From contig NC_061510.1 in the NCBI RefSeq assembly GCF_022539505.1, positions 228,335,853 through 228,399,852 of the forward strand: DNA of 64,000 nt, in the 5' to 3' direction. This stretch comes from Lolium rigidum. Its lineage: Eukaryota > Streptophyta > Magnoliopsida > Poales > Poaceae. The notes beneath the pieces are model-generated. The model saw only the letters and a program-made list of their open reading frames with translations, was not told the origin of the DNA and did no database searches. The position numbers and the translations under genes are program-made. Of the stretch, positions 1 to 11,621 are shown piece after piece. Position 1 is the stretch's first letter; every line of letters begins with the position of its first letter.

Positions 1-736
1 GTAAAATCCACTTGAATAGCATAACGACATCTAGATTACAAACTCATCATATGGATCTCAATCATGTAAGGCAGCTCATGAGATCATTGTATTGAAGTAC
101 ATAGGAGAGAGATTAAACCACATAGCTACCGGTACAGCCCTTAGCCTCGATGGAGAACTACTCCCTCCTCATGGGAGACAGCAGCGTTGATGAAGATGGC
201 GGTGGTGTCGATGGAGGAGCCTTCCGGGGGCACTTCCCCGTCCCGGCGGCGTGCCGGAACGGAGACTCCTGTCCCCGGATCTTGGCTTCGCGATGGCGGC
301 GGCTCTGGATGGTTTCTCGTACCGTGGCTTTTTCGTATCGAGGTTTTAGGTCAGGGGCCTTTAAATAGGCGAAGAGGCGGAGTCGGAGGGCTGACGAGGC
401 GACGACACAGTAGGGGGGCGCGACCCACCCCCTGGCCGCGCCAGCCTATCATCTGGGGCCCATAGGGACCTCCTCTGGTGGATCTCGGGAGTTCTGGAAG
501 CTTCGTGTGATTCTACGATGCTGGGCGTTGATTTCGTCCAATTCCGAGAATATTTCCTTACTAGGATTTCTGAAACCAAAAACAGCAGAAAACATCAACT
601 GGCCCTTCGGCATCTCGTCAATAGGTTAGTTCCGGAAAACGCATAATAATGACATATAATGTATATAAAACATGTGAGTATCATCATAAAAGTAGCATGG
701 AACATAAGAAATTATAGATACGTTTGAGACGTATCA
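1..736 (-). repeat. A 3' LTR, truncated by window edge
   Basis: It repeats 5151-5887 with few differences. Its 5' terminus (right end, minus strand) is the palindrome TGATACGTCTCAAACGTATC. Several differences from the 5' LTR are CAG versus CGG changes. Confidence 0.92.
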
Positions 737-751
737 AGCATCCCCAAGCTT
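737..751 (-). other. A polypurine tract
   Basis: On the minus strand this reads AAGCTTGGGGATGCT directly before the LTR start. The same tract precedes the 3' LTR in E (18141-18153) and J (36696-36707), which identifies it as the plus-strand priming site. Confidence 0.8.
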
Positions 752-3323
752 AGTTCCTACTCGCCCTCGAGTAGGTAAACGATAACAAAGATAATTTCTA
801 AAGTGACATGCTATCATAATCTTGATCATACTATTGTAAAGCATATGAGATGAATGCAGCAATTCGAAGCAATGATGAAGATAATGAGTAAACAAATGAA
901 TCATATAGCAAAGACTTTTCATGAATAATACTTTCAAGACAAGCATCAATAAGACTTGCATAAGAGTTACTCATAAAGCAATAAATTCAAAGTAAAGGCA
1001 TTGAAGCAACACAAATGAAGATATAAGTTTCAGCGGTTGCTTTCAACTTCAACATGTATATCTCATGGATAATTGTCAACACAAAGTAATATAACAAGTG
1101 CAATAAGTAAACATGTAAGAATCAATGCACACAGTTGCTACAAGTGTTTTCTTCTGGGATAGAAAGAATAGGCAAACTGACTCAACAATAAAGTAGAAGA
1201 TAGGCCCTTCGCAGAGGGAAGCATTGATTACTATATTTGTGCTAGAGCTTTTTATTTTGAAAATAAGAAACAATTTTGTCAACGGTAGTAATAAAGCATA
1301 TGTGTTATGTATAAGACATCTTATAAGTTGCAAGCCTCATGCATAGTATACTAATAGTGCTCGCACCTTGTCCTAATTAGCTTGGATTAACACGGATTAT
1401 CATTGCATAGCATATGTTTCAACCAAGTGTCAAAAAGGGGTACCTCTATGCCGCCTGTACAAAGGTCTAAGGAGAAAATTCGCATTGGATTTCTCTCTTT
1501 TGATTATTCTCAACTTAGACATCCATACCGGGACAACATAGACAACAGATAATGGACTCCTCTTTAATGCATAAGCATTCAACAACAGATAATATTCTCA
1601 TAAGAGATTGAGGACTGATTGTCCAAACTGAAACTTCCACCATGAATCATGGCTTTAGTTAGCGGCCCAATGTTCCTCTCTAACAATATGCATACTCAAA
1701 CCATATGATCATGAAAATCGCCCTTACTTCAGACAAGACGAACATGCATAGCAACTCACATGATATTCAACAAAGGTAAAAGTTGATGGCATCCCCAGAA
1801 ACATGGTTACCGCTCAACAAGCAACTTACTAAGAAATAAGACACATAAGTACATATTCTTCACCACGATAGTTTTTAAGCTATTTGTCCCATGAGCTATA
1901 TATTGCAAAGACAAAGAATAGAAATTTTAAACGTAGCACTCAAGTAATTTACTTTGGAATGGCGGAGAAATACCATGTAGTAGGTAGGTATGGTGGACAC
2001 AAATCACATGGTTATTGGCTCAAGGATTTGGATGCATGAGAAGAATTCCTCTCAATACAAGGCTAGGCTAGCAAGGTTGTTTGAAGCAAACTCAAGTGTA
2101 AAAGGTGCAGCAAAGCTCACATATGAACATATTGTAGGTATTATAAGACTCTATATTGTCTCCTTGTTGTTCAAACACCTTAACCAGAAAATATCTAGAC
2201 TCTAGAGATCAATCATGCAAACCAAATTTTAACAAGCTCTATGTAGTTCTTCATTAATGGGTACAAGGTACATGATGCAAGAGCTTAAACATGATCTATA
2301 TGAGCACAATAATTGCCAAGTATCACATTATTCAAGACATTAAACCATTTACCACATGCAGCATTTTCTGTTTCCAACCATATAACAGTTAACGAAGCGG
2401 TTTCAACTTTCGCCATGAACATTAAAAGTAAAAGCGAAGAACACTAGTGTTCATATGAAAAAGTGGAGCGTGTCTCTCTCCCACACAAGCATGATGGATC
2501 ATATCTTATTCAAGTAAAAACAAAAACAAAAACAAACAGACGCTCCAAGTAAAGTACATAAGATGTGACTGAATAAAAATATAGTTTCAAGAGAAATGAC
2601 CTGATAAGTTGTCGATGAAGAAGGGAATGCCTTGGGCATCCCCAAGCTTAGATGCTTGAGTCTTCTTGAAATATGCAGGGATGAACCACGGGGGCATCCC
2701 CAAGCTTAGACTCTTCACTCTTCTTGATCATAGTATATCATCCTCCTCTCTTGACCCTTGAAAACTTCCTCCACACCAAACTCGAAACAAACTCATTAGA
2801 GGGTTAGTGCATAATCAAAAATTCACATGTTCAGAGGTGACACAATCATTCTTAACACTTATGGACATTGCTCAAAGCTACTGGAAGGTAATGGAACAAA
2901 GAAATCCATCCAACACAGTGAAAGAGGCAATGCGAAATAAAAGGCAGAATCTGTCAAAACAGAACAGTCCGTAAAGACGAATTTTAAAGTGGCACCAGAC
3001 TTGCTCAGATGAAAATGCCCAAATTGAATGAAAGTTGCATACATATCTGAGGATCACTCCCGTAAATTGGCAGATTTTTTTGATTTTTCTAGAGGGACTA
3101 CTGCCCAAATTCGTGACAGCAAGAAATCTGTTGCTGCGCAGTAATCCAAATCTAGTATTGGCTTTACTATCAAAGACTTTACTTGGCACAACAATGCAAT
3201 AAAATAAAGATAAGGAGAGGTTGCTACAGTAGTAAACAACTTCCAAGACTCAAATATAAAACAAAGTGCAGAAGTAAAATAAACACATGGGTTATCTCCC
3301 AAGAAGTGCTTTCTTTATAGCCA
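752..3323 (-). other. A internal non-coding 3' domain
   Basis: No convincing protein is present across about 2.5 kb. The sequence is nevertheless shared at high identity with E (15627-18150), J (34133-36695), and in part C and D. It contains repeated copies of an AAGCTTGGGGATGCC-like word and, next to the ORF stop, a hairpin TGGG-TTATCT-CCCA at 3288-3301 that recurs in all relatives. It is probably a cis-acting RNA domain. Confidence 0.7.
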
Positions 3324-4109
3324 TTAAGATGGGCTCAGTAATTTTAATGATGCACTCGTAAGGATGAGAGTTGGAGCAAAGAGGGCATCAAAAATCAAGT
3401 ATGAAACAAATTTAAGCCTAACCCACTTCCTATGAAAAGGAATCTTGTAAATAAACAAGTCAATGAAGAACAAAGTGAATAGCATAGGAAGACAAAACAA
3501 GTGTAACTTCAAAAATTTCAGCATATAGAGAGGTGTTTTAGTAACATGAAAATTTCTACAACCATATTTTCCTCTCTCATAATAATATCCAGTAGCATCA
3601 TGAACAAACTCAACAATATAACAATCACATAAAGCATTCTTATCATGAGTCTCATGCATAAAATAATTACTACTCCCAACATAAGCATAATCATTCTTAT
3701 TAATTGTAGTGGGAGCAAATTCAACAAAGTAGCTATCATTATTATTCTCATCACCATAATCATCAAATGTAGGAGGCATAGTATAATCATAATAAACTTT
3801 ATCCTCAATAGTAGGTGGCACCAGAATACCACTATCATCATAAATGGGAGGAAAAGTGTCATCAAAGTAAATTCTCTCCTCCATGCTTGGGGGACTAAAA
3901 ATATCATGCTCATCAAAACCAGCTTCCCCAAGCTTAAATTCTTCCATAGCATTAGCAATAATAGTGTTCAAAGAGTTCATGCTAATAACATTGCTACAAG
4001 TATTTTGCAAACAAAGTTCCATGGGTTTTTTAATTTTCTCTTCAAACACCTCATGTCCTAACTCGAGATAAATACTATAAAGATCTCTAATATTTTTGTT
4101 GTTTTCCAT
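3324..4109 (-). CDS. Acidic protein with hydrophobic C-terminus, element A (unknown function)
   Basis: A 261-residue ORF between the PBS and the non-coding domain; I do not recognise a named family. Residues 70-125 are acidic with repeated (M/F)PP(I/T)(Y/F)DD units. Residues 126-175 contain a conserved SYFVEFAPTTINKNDYAYVG stretch. Residues 199-221 are hydrophobic, followed by a basic IPFHRKWVRLK motif (223-233) and a second hydrophobic run (234-251). Homologues lie in C (C-terminal third of its ORF), D (19841-20578, broken) and J (33368-34132). The coding preference seems preserved between copies, which suggests it is or was translated. The paired hydrophobic segments could be membrane-spanning, but no signal peptide is evident. 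It could also be the tail of a degraded Gag, as the C element suggests. Confidence 0.65.
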   Translation of the reverse strand: MENNKNIRDLYSIYLELGHEVFEEKIKKPMELCLQNTCSNVISMNSLNTIIANAMEEFKLGEAGFDEHDIFSPPSMEERIYFDDTFPPIYDDSGILVPPTIEDKVYYDYTMPPTFDDYGDENNNDSYFVEFAPTTINKNDYAYVGSSNYFMHETHDKNALCDCYIVEFVHDATGYYYERGKYGCRNFHVTKTPLYMLKFLKLHLFCLPMLFTLFFIDLFIYKIPFHRKWVRLKFVSYLIFDALFAPTLILTSASLKLLSPS

Positions 4110-4382
4110 TAAGCCTAACTAGTGAAATCACACAACTTAGTATTTTCAGCAGTATTCATTTTAGCAGTAGTAAATAAAACAAACTAAATAAAGTAAATGC
4201 AAGTAACTATTTTTTTTGTGTTTTTGATATGGAGAACAAGACAGTAAATAAAGTAAAACTAGCAACTAATTTTTTTGTGTTTTGATATAATGCAGCAAAC
4301 AAAGCAGTAAATAAAATAAAGCAAGACAAAAACAAAGTAAAGAGATTGGAAGTGGAGACTCCCCTTGCAGCGTGTCTTGATC

Positions 4383-4400
4383 TCCCCGGCAACGGCGCCA
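4383..4400 (-). other. A primer binding site (tRNA-Asp type)
   Basis: The minus strand reads TGGCGCCGTTGCCGGGGA, complementary to the 3' end of plant tRNA-Asp. It lies 10 bases inside the 5' LTR boundary. Confidence 0.9.
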
Positions 4401-4410
4401 GAAATTTGCT

Positions 4411-5887
4411 TGATGTCTACGGGTGCTTCTATTCTTGTAGACAGTGTTGGGCCTCCAAGAGCAGAGGTTTGTAGAACAACAGCAAGTTTCCCTTAAGTGG
4501 GTCACCCAAGGTTTATCGAACTCAGGGAGGAAGAGGTCAAAGATATCCCTCTCAAGCAACCCTGCAATCACGATACAAGAAGTCTCTTGTGTCCCCAACA
4601 CACCTAATACACTTGTCAGATGTATAGGTGCACTAGTTCGGCGAAGAGATAGTGAAATACAAGTAGTATGAATGAATATGAGCAGTAGTAACGGTGGCAG
4701 AAAATAGCTTAGTGGCGTGCAGTTGATGGTAGTAATATTGCAGCAAGTAAACATGCAGTGGAACAGTAAGTAAACGATGATTGCAGTATTTGGAAACAAG
4801 GCCTAGGGATCATACTTTCACTAGTGGACACTCTCAACATTGTAATCATAAAGGGATATAAATAAGCACTTCACTATGCTACTCTGAATTACTCTCTGGC
4901 AAGATAACGAACACTAATTCATCATGTAGGCAAACCTTAAAGATGCATTCCCAAGTACTAATGAACACCCCACGCTGTGACTTTGAGCATTCACAGGAGG
5001 TACTAACACACCACAATTTCATAGAGACATCCAACTCAAATCATAACTCGGTGAATAAGTATTCTGTGAAATATAGCCTAAGAGACCCACACGGTGCACA
5101 CACTGTCACCTTTACACACGTGGGACAAGGAGTCTCCGGAGATCACATAAGTAAAATCCACTTGAATAGCATAACGACATCTAGATTACAAACTCATCAT
5201 ATGGATCTCAATCATGTAAGGCAGCTCATGAGATCATTGTATTGAAGTACATAGGAGAGAGATTAAACCACATAGCTACCGGTACAGCCCTTAGCCTCGA
5301 TGGAGAACTACTCCCTCCTCATGGGAGACAGCATCTTTGATGAAGATGGCGGTGGTGTCGATGGAGGAGCCTTCCGGGGGCACTTCCCCGTCCCGGCGGC
5401 GTGCCAGAACAGAGACTCCTGTCAACCAGATCTTGGCTTCGCGATGGCGGCGGCTCTGGAAGGTTTCTCGTACCGTGGCTTTTTCGTATCGAGGTTTTAG
5501 GTCAGGGACCTTTAAATAGGCGAAGAGGTGGAGTCGGAGGGCTGACGAGGCGACGACACAGTAGGGGGGCGCGGCCCACCCCCTGGCCGCGCCAGCCTAT
5601 CATCTGGGGCCCACAGGGCCCTCCTCTGGTGGCTCTTGGTTGTTCTGGAAGCTTCGTGTGATTCTAAGATGTTGGGCGTTGATTTCGTCCAATTCCGAGA
5701 ATATTTCCTTACTAGGATTTCTGAAACCAAAAACAGCAGAAAACAGCAACTGGCCCTTCGGCATCTCGTCAATAGGTTAGTTCCGGAAAACGCATAATAA
5801 TGACATATAATGTATATAAAACATGTGAGTATCATCATAAAAGAAGCATGGAACATAAGAAATTATAGATACGTTTGAGACGTATCA
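4411..5887 (-). repeat. A 5' LTR (1477 bp)
   Basis: Bounded by TG at the right (minus-strand start TGATACGTC) and CA at the left (minus-strand end GTAGACATCA). It is the full-length copy of the 1-736 LTR. Confidence 0.92.
5511..5593 (-). promoter_or_regulatory. A 5' LTR promoter module
   Basis: A GC-rich inverted repeat (arms GGCGCGGCC and GGCCGCGCC, 5568-5593) is followed on the minus strand about 50 bp later by a TATA-like TATTTAAA (5511-5518). The same arrangement occurs in the E and J LTRs. The promoter role is inferred from position in the LTR and from this recurrence. Confidence 0.55.
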
Positions 5888-5888
5888 C

Positions 5889-5988
5889 NNNNNNNNNNNN
5901 NNNNNNNNNNNNNNNNNNNNNNNNNNNNNNNNNNNNNNNNNNNNNNNNNNNNNNNNNNNNNNNNNNNNNNNNNNNNNNNNNNNNNNNN
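5889..5988. other. Assembly gap 1 (100 N)
   Basis: Exactly 100 N between the terminal base of element A and the interior of the B gag. The 100-base size is usually a placeholder. The pol region and 3' LTR of B and the 3' end of C are missing here. Confidence 0.98.
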
Positions 5989-7262
5989 CGGGATATTACA
6001 GTCAGATCCTTGATCGGCGTTGCGAGGCCCAATGCTGCCAGCTCGATTGCTTCTTTCTCAGATAAATGAACCGAATAACATCGGTTCCTGACAGTCCTGA
6101 AACGTTGGATGTATTCAGACACTGTCTCTCCCCGCTTCTGCCGCACCTGCGCTAGATCGGAAATGCCGGCATCGGTAGCTTCTGAGTGATATTGCACGTG
6201 AAACTGCTCCTCCATTTGCTTCCACGTCCGGACTGAGTTTGGTGGCAACGACGTGTACCATCCAAAAGCTGATCCCGTAAGAGATTGTGCGAAAAACCTC
6301 ACACGTAATGGGTCTGATGCTGAAATCATGCCCAGCTGTGCCAAATATCGGCTTACGTGCTCTATTGAGCTAGACCCTTCTGCTCCATTGAATTTTGAGA
6401 ATTCAGGGAGCCGATATTTGGGTGGCAGCGGGATCAGATCGTACTCGTCGGGGTACGGCTTGGAATAGCCGATTGTTTTCCTCTTCGGCAAGATGTCGAA
6501 CTGGTCTCTCAAGATGGTGCTGATCTGTTCCATGGTATTAGCTGTAGGGACCGAGCCTTCATGACTCGTTCCAGTGGCATATTTAGCTAGCCATGCTTGT
6601 TTGTCAGCATCTGCTCCAGAAATCCATGTTGCTGCAATCTGGCTCATGCGCGCCAAGGCATTGCAGTCCGGCACGTATGTGCACACGTATCCATGTGGGA
6701 TCTCCTTAGGCGGCTCATATAGAAATTGGCAATCGCTAGGATCGCCTCCAACCTTGTAGACAACGTACGCCGGTGAACCCGGCGGCTCTGGTGCTGCAAG
6801 CGCGAATGGCAGCGGCGGTCTAATCTGGAGCTGTATCTCTCCCTGGTGAGTCCCCAGGGTAGGTCCTGACGGAGAGTACTGATGCTTCATGATTTCTTGC
6901 ACCACTCGGACAGCAACGCGCTCGAAAGCGTTCACCAAGCTCTCAGAATGGCGGTGTAGAGAATGAGCCACCATGTAATTAATCTCCTGGCGTAGAGCTC
7001 TGGTGCGTTCCTCTGAAGAGGTAGAGAGGTCTACTTCATCGAGAGCACCTTCAGGGGAGAACCCTTTCCATCTGATGCCATGTGAACGGGTCTTCATGAA
7101 AGAGCCGATAAGATCGGCTTCCAAGATGGCTTTCATCTCATCGTACTTCTTCTTGTGTTCCTCCGGCAGATCTGCGTACGTGACTAGTTCGCCCACCACC
7201 TCATCCGCAGCTTTTGACATGGTTGCTGCAGACGTCGACGTAGTGGCTGTAGAGTGTCCCAC
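5989..7262 (-). CDS. Gag polyprotein of element B (3'-truncated by gap)
   Basis: About 425 residues are readable before the N run, with no stop or frameshift. The N-terminal third contains a charged DLPEEHKKKYDEMKAILEADL helix-like segment. Residues about 290-415 match the retrotransposon gag (capsid) domain: FFAQSLTGSAFGWYTSLPP, then W..M...F...Y, then a GETVSEYIQRFR helix and a C-terminal ELAALGL segment. Such Gag proteins form the cytoplasmic virus-like particle. The ATG at 7262 lies just after the PBS-like site, which is unusually close, so an alternative start at residue 15 is possible. The zinc knuckle and pol would lie beyond the gap. This is the cleanest Tat-type gag in the window, and the homologous region of M has lost the capsid part. 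Confidence 0.87.
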
Positions 7263-7276
7263 CGGGCGTGCCAGAA
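7256..7276 (-). other. B primer-binding-site-like sequence
   Basis: Minus strand TGGCACGCCCGGTGGGAC immediately follows the LTR terminal CA. The same word follows the LTR of M at 62358-62375, so position and conservation mark it as the likely PBS. The matching tRNA was not identified with certainty. Confidence 0.6.
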
Positions 7277-7907
7277 TGTGTTGCTGTCAAAAACCCACCG
7301 GCGAGAAACGACGGGCAACACCGTAGGGCCGGGAGGCTCCCAGGATTGCGGTGGACCCTGGTCCCTCGGGCGAAGGCCCGCAATGCCTTCTGGCACACGT
7401 CCTGGTGTTTGCGAGGGCGTGCCACCTGACCTATACCTGGTCAGGAAGGTGATGGATTGCTTCGACTAGTTTCCTGCATGGCAAACACGTAAACATTAAA
7501 TACGAGCCCCGATCGGCTCTTAAGTTGTTCTGTGGATCGGCTCAAAGAGCCGATTGCCCCATGGTTCATGTTAGATTTATAATGACATGGGGATCATGCT
7601 TTATCAACATCAAGCTAAACTAATCTACGATAGTCTAGGGTTTTCACCGTATAATCGGAACATCCTATGCGTAGTTGAGCCTAGCAGATACGTAAGATGA
7701 TGGAAAACCAGCCCTAAAGAGGCCTAAAAACCAACGTGAAGTTGATCCCCGGAACAATCCCTCTAGAGCTTAATAAACCACGCCTTACGCACTACCGGAT
7801 CGTCCAACCCGTTTATAAGGCCTAACGATACGGATATCAAACCAATCCTTGAAGAACAAGGAGCAACTATAACGGATTAGATCTACTAGATAAAGAATAA
7901 GCAAGAT

Positions 7908-8111
7908 GCTGCCCTTACACCTAAAATAGGTGTAAGGGCAGCTAGATATCTAGGGGCAGCGTAGCTAAACAAGTACATCGTGAAAGCATCGACGTCAGCC
8001 CCAAAACACCTAAGATAAGGGTGTTGCTCGCCATCAAAAAGGCTTCAGCACGAGCAACACCAACAACGAATAAACGTATACTGCCTAGATCGCAAGATGC
8101 GATCTAGGCAG
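7908..8111 (-). repeat. Cluster of perfect inverted repeats in the B leader
   Basis: Three hairpins: arms 7908-7923/7927-7942 (16 bp, loop AAA); arms 8020-8030/8051-8061 (11 bp, GGTGTTGCTCG, 20-nt loop); arms 8081-8094/8098-8111 (14 bp, CTGCCTAGATCGCA, 3-nt loop). A further 8-bp hairpin (ATCGGCTC) is at 7536-7554. Confidence 0.9.
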
Positions 8112-8215
8112 CATGATGCTTACCGGGAGAAACCCTCGAAACAAGGGGTGGCGATGCGCCTAGATTGATTTGTTGTGAACGTGATCGTCCTCCTTTCTCA
8201 ATAACCCTAGATACA

Positions 8216-8223
8216 TATTTATA
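8216..8223 (-). promoter_or_regulatory. B LTR TATA box
   Basis: Minus-strand TATAAATA within CTATAAATATGTATCTAGGG; M has the same sequence at about 61390. It lies upstream of the hairpin cluster, so the hairpins would be in the transcript leader. Confidence 0.65.
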
Positions 8224-8446
8224 GTCCGTAGACTTTCTAACTTGGGAATAAACCCAACCGTGTACGAGCTAAACTCTATCTCTTAATTCTAACCGACACG
8301 TAACCTACTATACTTTACAGATACACGGGCAGTCTAGCCCAATTCCTCGCGCAAGGCCGGTTCAGAGACACTTCAATATACATGTCTTCTAAGCCCATCT
8401 TCGGTCACGGCCCATCTCCAGACTTGGTTAAATTCTGGTGATAACA

Positions 8447-9315
8447 CTCTCCCAAACAAAGAATGCTAGGATCCGATTTTATTCAAACACAAACAAAAAC
8501 AAAAACATACAGACGCTCCAAGTAAAACACATAAGGTGTGACGGAATAAAAATATAGTTTCACTAGAGGTGACCTGATAAGTTGTCGATGAAGAAGGGGA
8601 TGCCTTGGGCATCCCCAAGCTTAGATGCTTGAGTATTATTGAAATATGCAGGGATGAACCACGGGGGCATCCCCAAGCTTAGACTTTTCACTCTTCTTGA
8701 AAATATTGTATCATCCTCCTCTCTTGATCCTTGAAAACTTCCTCCACACCAAACTCAAAACAAACTCATTAGAGGGTTAGTGCATAATCAAAAATTCACA
8801 TATTCAGAGGTGACATAATCATTCTTAACACTTCTGGACATTGCAAAAAGCTACTGAAAGTTAATGGAACAAAGAAATCCATTCAACATAGCAAAAGAGG
8901 CAATGCGAAATAAAAGGCAGAATCTGTCAAAACAGAACAGTCCGTAAAGACGAATTTTTCAGGGGCACTTAACTTGCTCAGATGAAAAAACTCAAATTGA
9001 ATGAAAGTTGCGTACATATCTGAGGATCACACACGAAAATTGGCAGATTTTTCTGAGTTACCTACATAGAGGTCTACTCAAATTCGTGACAGCAAGAAAT
9101 CTGTTTCTGCGCAGCAATCCAAATCTAGTATCAACCTTACTATCAAAGACTTTACTTGGCACAACAATGCTATAAAATAAAGATAAGGAGAGGTTGCTAC
9201 AGTAGTAAAAACTTCCAAGACACAACAAAACAGTAGCAAAATAAAAACATGGGTTATCTCCCAAGAAGTGCTTTCTTTATAGCCATTAAGATGGGCTCAG
9301 TAATTTTAATGATGC
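8447..9315 (-). other. C conserved non-coding domain
   Basis: Aligned with A 2520-3323. It contains the GGGGCATCCCCAAGC words (about 8605 and 8665) and the TGGG...CCCA hairpin at 9250-9263. No protein is supported. Confidence 0.7.
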
Positions 9316-11621
9316 TCACATAAGGATGAGAGTTGAAGCAAAGAGAGCATCAAAAAGCAAGTATGAAACAAATTTAAGCCTAACCCACTTCCTATGAAAA
9401 GGAATCTTGTAAATAAACAAGTCATGTAAGCACAAAGCAACAAACATAGAAAGGCAACACAAGCGCAATTTCAAGATTCTCAACATAGAGAGGGGAAACT
9501 TATTATTATTAAGATGCATATAACCATGTTTCCCTCTCTCATAATAACTTTCAGTAGCATCATTGATGAAATCCACAATATAACCATCACTTAAAACATT
9601 CTTATCATGGTTCATATGCATAAAAGTATCATTAATTTTGGCATAAGAAAAACTCTTCTCATTAATAATAATTGAAGCAGGATCATTATCAAGAATTTGA
9701 ACATGGTAAACAAGTTGCATACTAAGGGAATGGTTTCTGGCAATCCCAACATAACTATTACAAGTTTCATAAGGATAATTATAACCTGTGTCATAGCATT
9801 CTTTATAATAATTATCAAAGATTGGAGGCATAGTGTCATCATAAGAAATAGAATAGTTATCCTCCACAGTATGTTCATTTGTAACCATACCATCATTGTT
9901 ACTAGAAGGAGATGTATCAAACATATAATCATCGATAGCAAAAGGATTTTCAAACACCTCATCCCCAAGCTTAGAGTTTTCTATATCATTATGGGAAGAA
10001 GCATGGATAGTACTAATACTATGGCAATTATTAACATCATCATTTTCAGAATTAGTTTCCCAGAGATTTTCAATATCAAAAGTAGTGTGCTCTTCTAAAT
10101 CATAATCACTAATGTAGGTAAAGGGAATAGGAAGATCATTGTACTCAGATTCATTATCATAATAATCATTAGGAGCAACATACTTACGGTTACCTATCGT
10201 TATCTCATACACGCGGGGATATGCCGTTACCTCTTTCTTCTTATTCCCCCTCTTCTTCTTTTTCTTCTTTCCCTTCTTCTTCTTCTTCTTCTTCTTCTTC
10301 TTCTTCTTCTTCTCCTTCTCCTCGTTCCCTTCTTTAGGAGGGAGAGGCTTGATGGGAGGCTTCTCCACAGAACCTGATTTATTTCTAGAAACAATAGAAG
10401 AAACTTGGGAGGATTCCTCCTTTTCATTAATAAGTTCAAAACACACAGCGGTCCTATCATATTTTGGCAAAGTGTCATCTTCTAAAATATTCTGTATGTA
10501 AGTATTTGTATGGCAATTATTAATGCAATAAGAAAGACACCCATGTAGGACACTATTAATATCAAGATCATTCATATCTAACAAAGAAATTTTTCTTGAT
10601 AACTCTTCACACCACAAAAATAGAGTAAGTTCATCATGCTGATTAGGAGTAATTTCATCATCACAATACAAATTTGCAGCACTCATGAGGTTCAAATTAT
10701 CATTGGAGGAGCATTGAAAATTAAAATGACCCACTCTATGGCAAAGTTCACAAATAAAAGGATAGAGGGCACAAACTTTTTCACCAAGATCATCTAGAGC
10801 CCTATACCACTTTCTAGTTTTTTCATTCCTATGATGGATACAATATTCATCTTCGATTTGATTAATTCCACAAGGTCTATGCATTCCACAAAAATTATAA
10901 TGCTTATAAGAAATAGTATTTTCAGAAGTTTGGGCATGTTTATTGCAATCATTAACAACAATTTCATTTTCCATGCAAGTGTCTTTGAAAGGTTCATGAT
11001 ACATGTACCAATTTTCCTTAGGAACATTAATATGAGAAGCAAAGGCTCTATAGCAATCGACCATAATTTGAGGATCAAGACCATATTTAGCACTAAGCTC
11101 TTGAAAATCAACAGTTTCAATGAAAGACTTAATGCATTCATATTCATAGTTTATACCTAATTCTTTACCTTTGTCGTTCTCCCAATCTTCAGCGTTCTCC
11201 TGAATCCGATCAAGAAGGTCCCATTTAAACTCTGCTTTATTGCGCGTGAATGATCCAGAACAAGTAGTATCCAGCAAGGTTTTGTCTTGAAAAGAAAGTC
11301 TTGCATAGAAATTATCAATGATGATATTACCAGGAAGCTCATGAATGGGGCATTTGAGCATTAAAGACTTCAATCTCCCCCATGCTTGGGCAATACTCTA
11401 TCCATCATGAGACCAGAAATTATATATGCGGTTTCGGTCTTTGTGAAGTTCACTTGGAGGATAGAATTTAGAATAAAATAGAGGCATAATATCCTCCCAA
11501 TCAAGAGAATGGCTATTCTTCAGCAATTTATACCAATGCGCCGCTTTACCAGACAGCGATATAGAGAATAGTTTCTTCCTCACTTCATCCATAGACATAC
11601 CTGCACACTTGAATAACCCGC
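9316..11621 (-). pseudogene. C Gag-like protein fused to acidic/hydrophobic tail, one in-frame stop
   Basis: One frame runs the whole length apart from a TAG at 11398-11400, where the K gag has Glu. The N-terminal part (GLFKCAGMSMDEVRKKLF through AFASHINVP) is homologous to K Gag (48981-49590). Counting from Met at 11373, residues 208-221 form a CCHC zinc knuckle (CELCHRVGHFNFQC). Residues about 354-381 are almost pure Lys, from an AAG microsatellite. The last ~250 residues match the acidic protein of A/J, including MPPIFDN, YYERGK and LFIYKIPFHRKWVRLKF. This suggests the small ORFs of A, D and J are remnants of such a Gag-plus-tail protein. The first codons of the open frame (11622-11634) come from the LTR of D and are not real. 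If the stop is genuine, the lower ORF could start at the Met at 11373. Confidence 0.75.
10250..10320 (-). repeat. (AAG)n microsatellite coding poly-Lys
   Basis: On the plus strand a nearly pure TTC/CTT run lies inside the C ORF. On the minus strand it encodes a lysine tract and keeps frame. Confidence 0.9.

Larger units (their letters stand above)
1..5887 (-). mobile_element. Element A: non-autonomous Athila-like Gypsy LTR retrotransposon
   Basis: Two direct LTR copies (1-736 and 4411-5887) flank an internal region with a tRNA-Asp-type primer binding site, one ORF and a polypurine tract, all oriented on the minus strand. No reverse transcriptase or integrase is present, so it must depend on partners. 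Base 1 of the window corresponds to base 5151 of the other LTR, so the 3' LTR is cut only by the window edge. The right end is complete (terminal CA of the reverse-strand TGATACG start) and lies one base from the N gap, so no target-site duplication can be read. The family resembles Triticeae WHAM/Sabrina from memory only. Confidence 0.88.
5989..8446 (-). mobile_element. Element B: Tat-like Gypsy retrotransposon, 5' part
   Basis: Minus-strand order is 5' LTR (7277-8446), PBS-like site, then gag running into the gap. It is inserted in element C: the C sequence ending GGGAGAG (minus strand) at 8447 aligns with uninterrupted homologous sequence at 16426-16433 in E. Its LTR and leader are homologous to element M (61173-62354). 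Confidence 0.85.
7277..8446 (-). repeat. B 5' LTR (1170 bp)
   Basis: On the minus strand it runs from TGTTATCACC to ...CAGCAACACA. It aligns along its length with the 1182-bp LTR of M. It contains TATAAATA at 8216-8223 (minus), four strong hairpins downstream, and several AGAGCCGATC words near its 3' end. Confidence 0.86.
8447..11621 (-). mobile_element. Element C: Athila-related non-autonomous element, ends missing
   Basis: Minus-strand internal region homologous to K gag at its 5' side and to A and J at its 3' side. The 5' side is cut by the start of D (TG at 11622) and the 3' side by B. Its LTRs are not visible. Confidence 0.8.
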
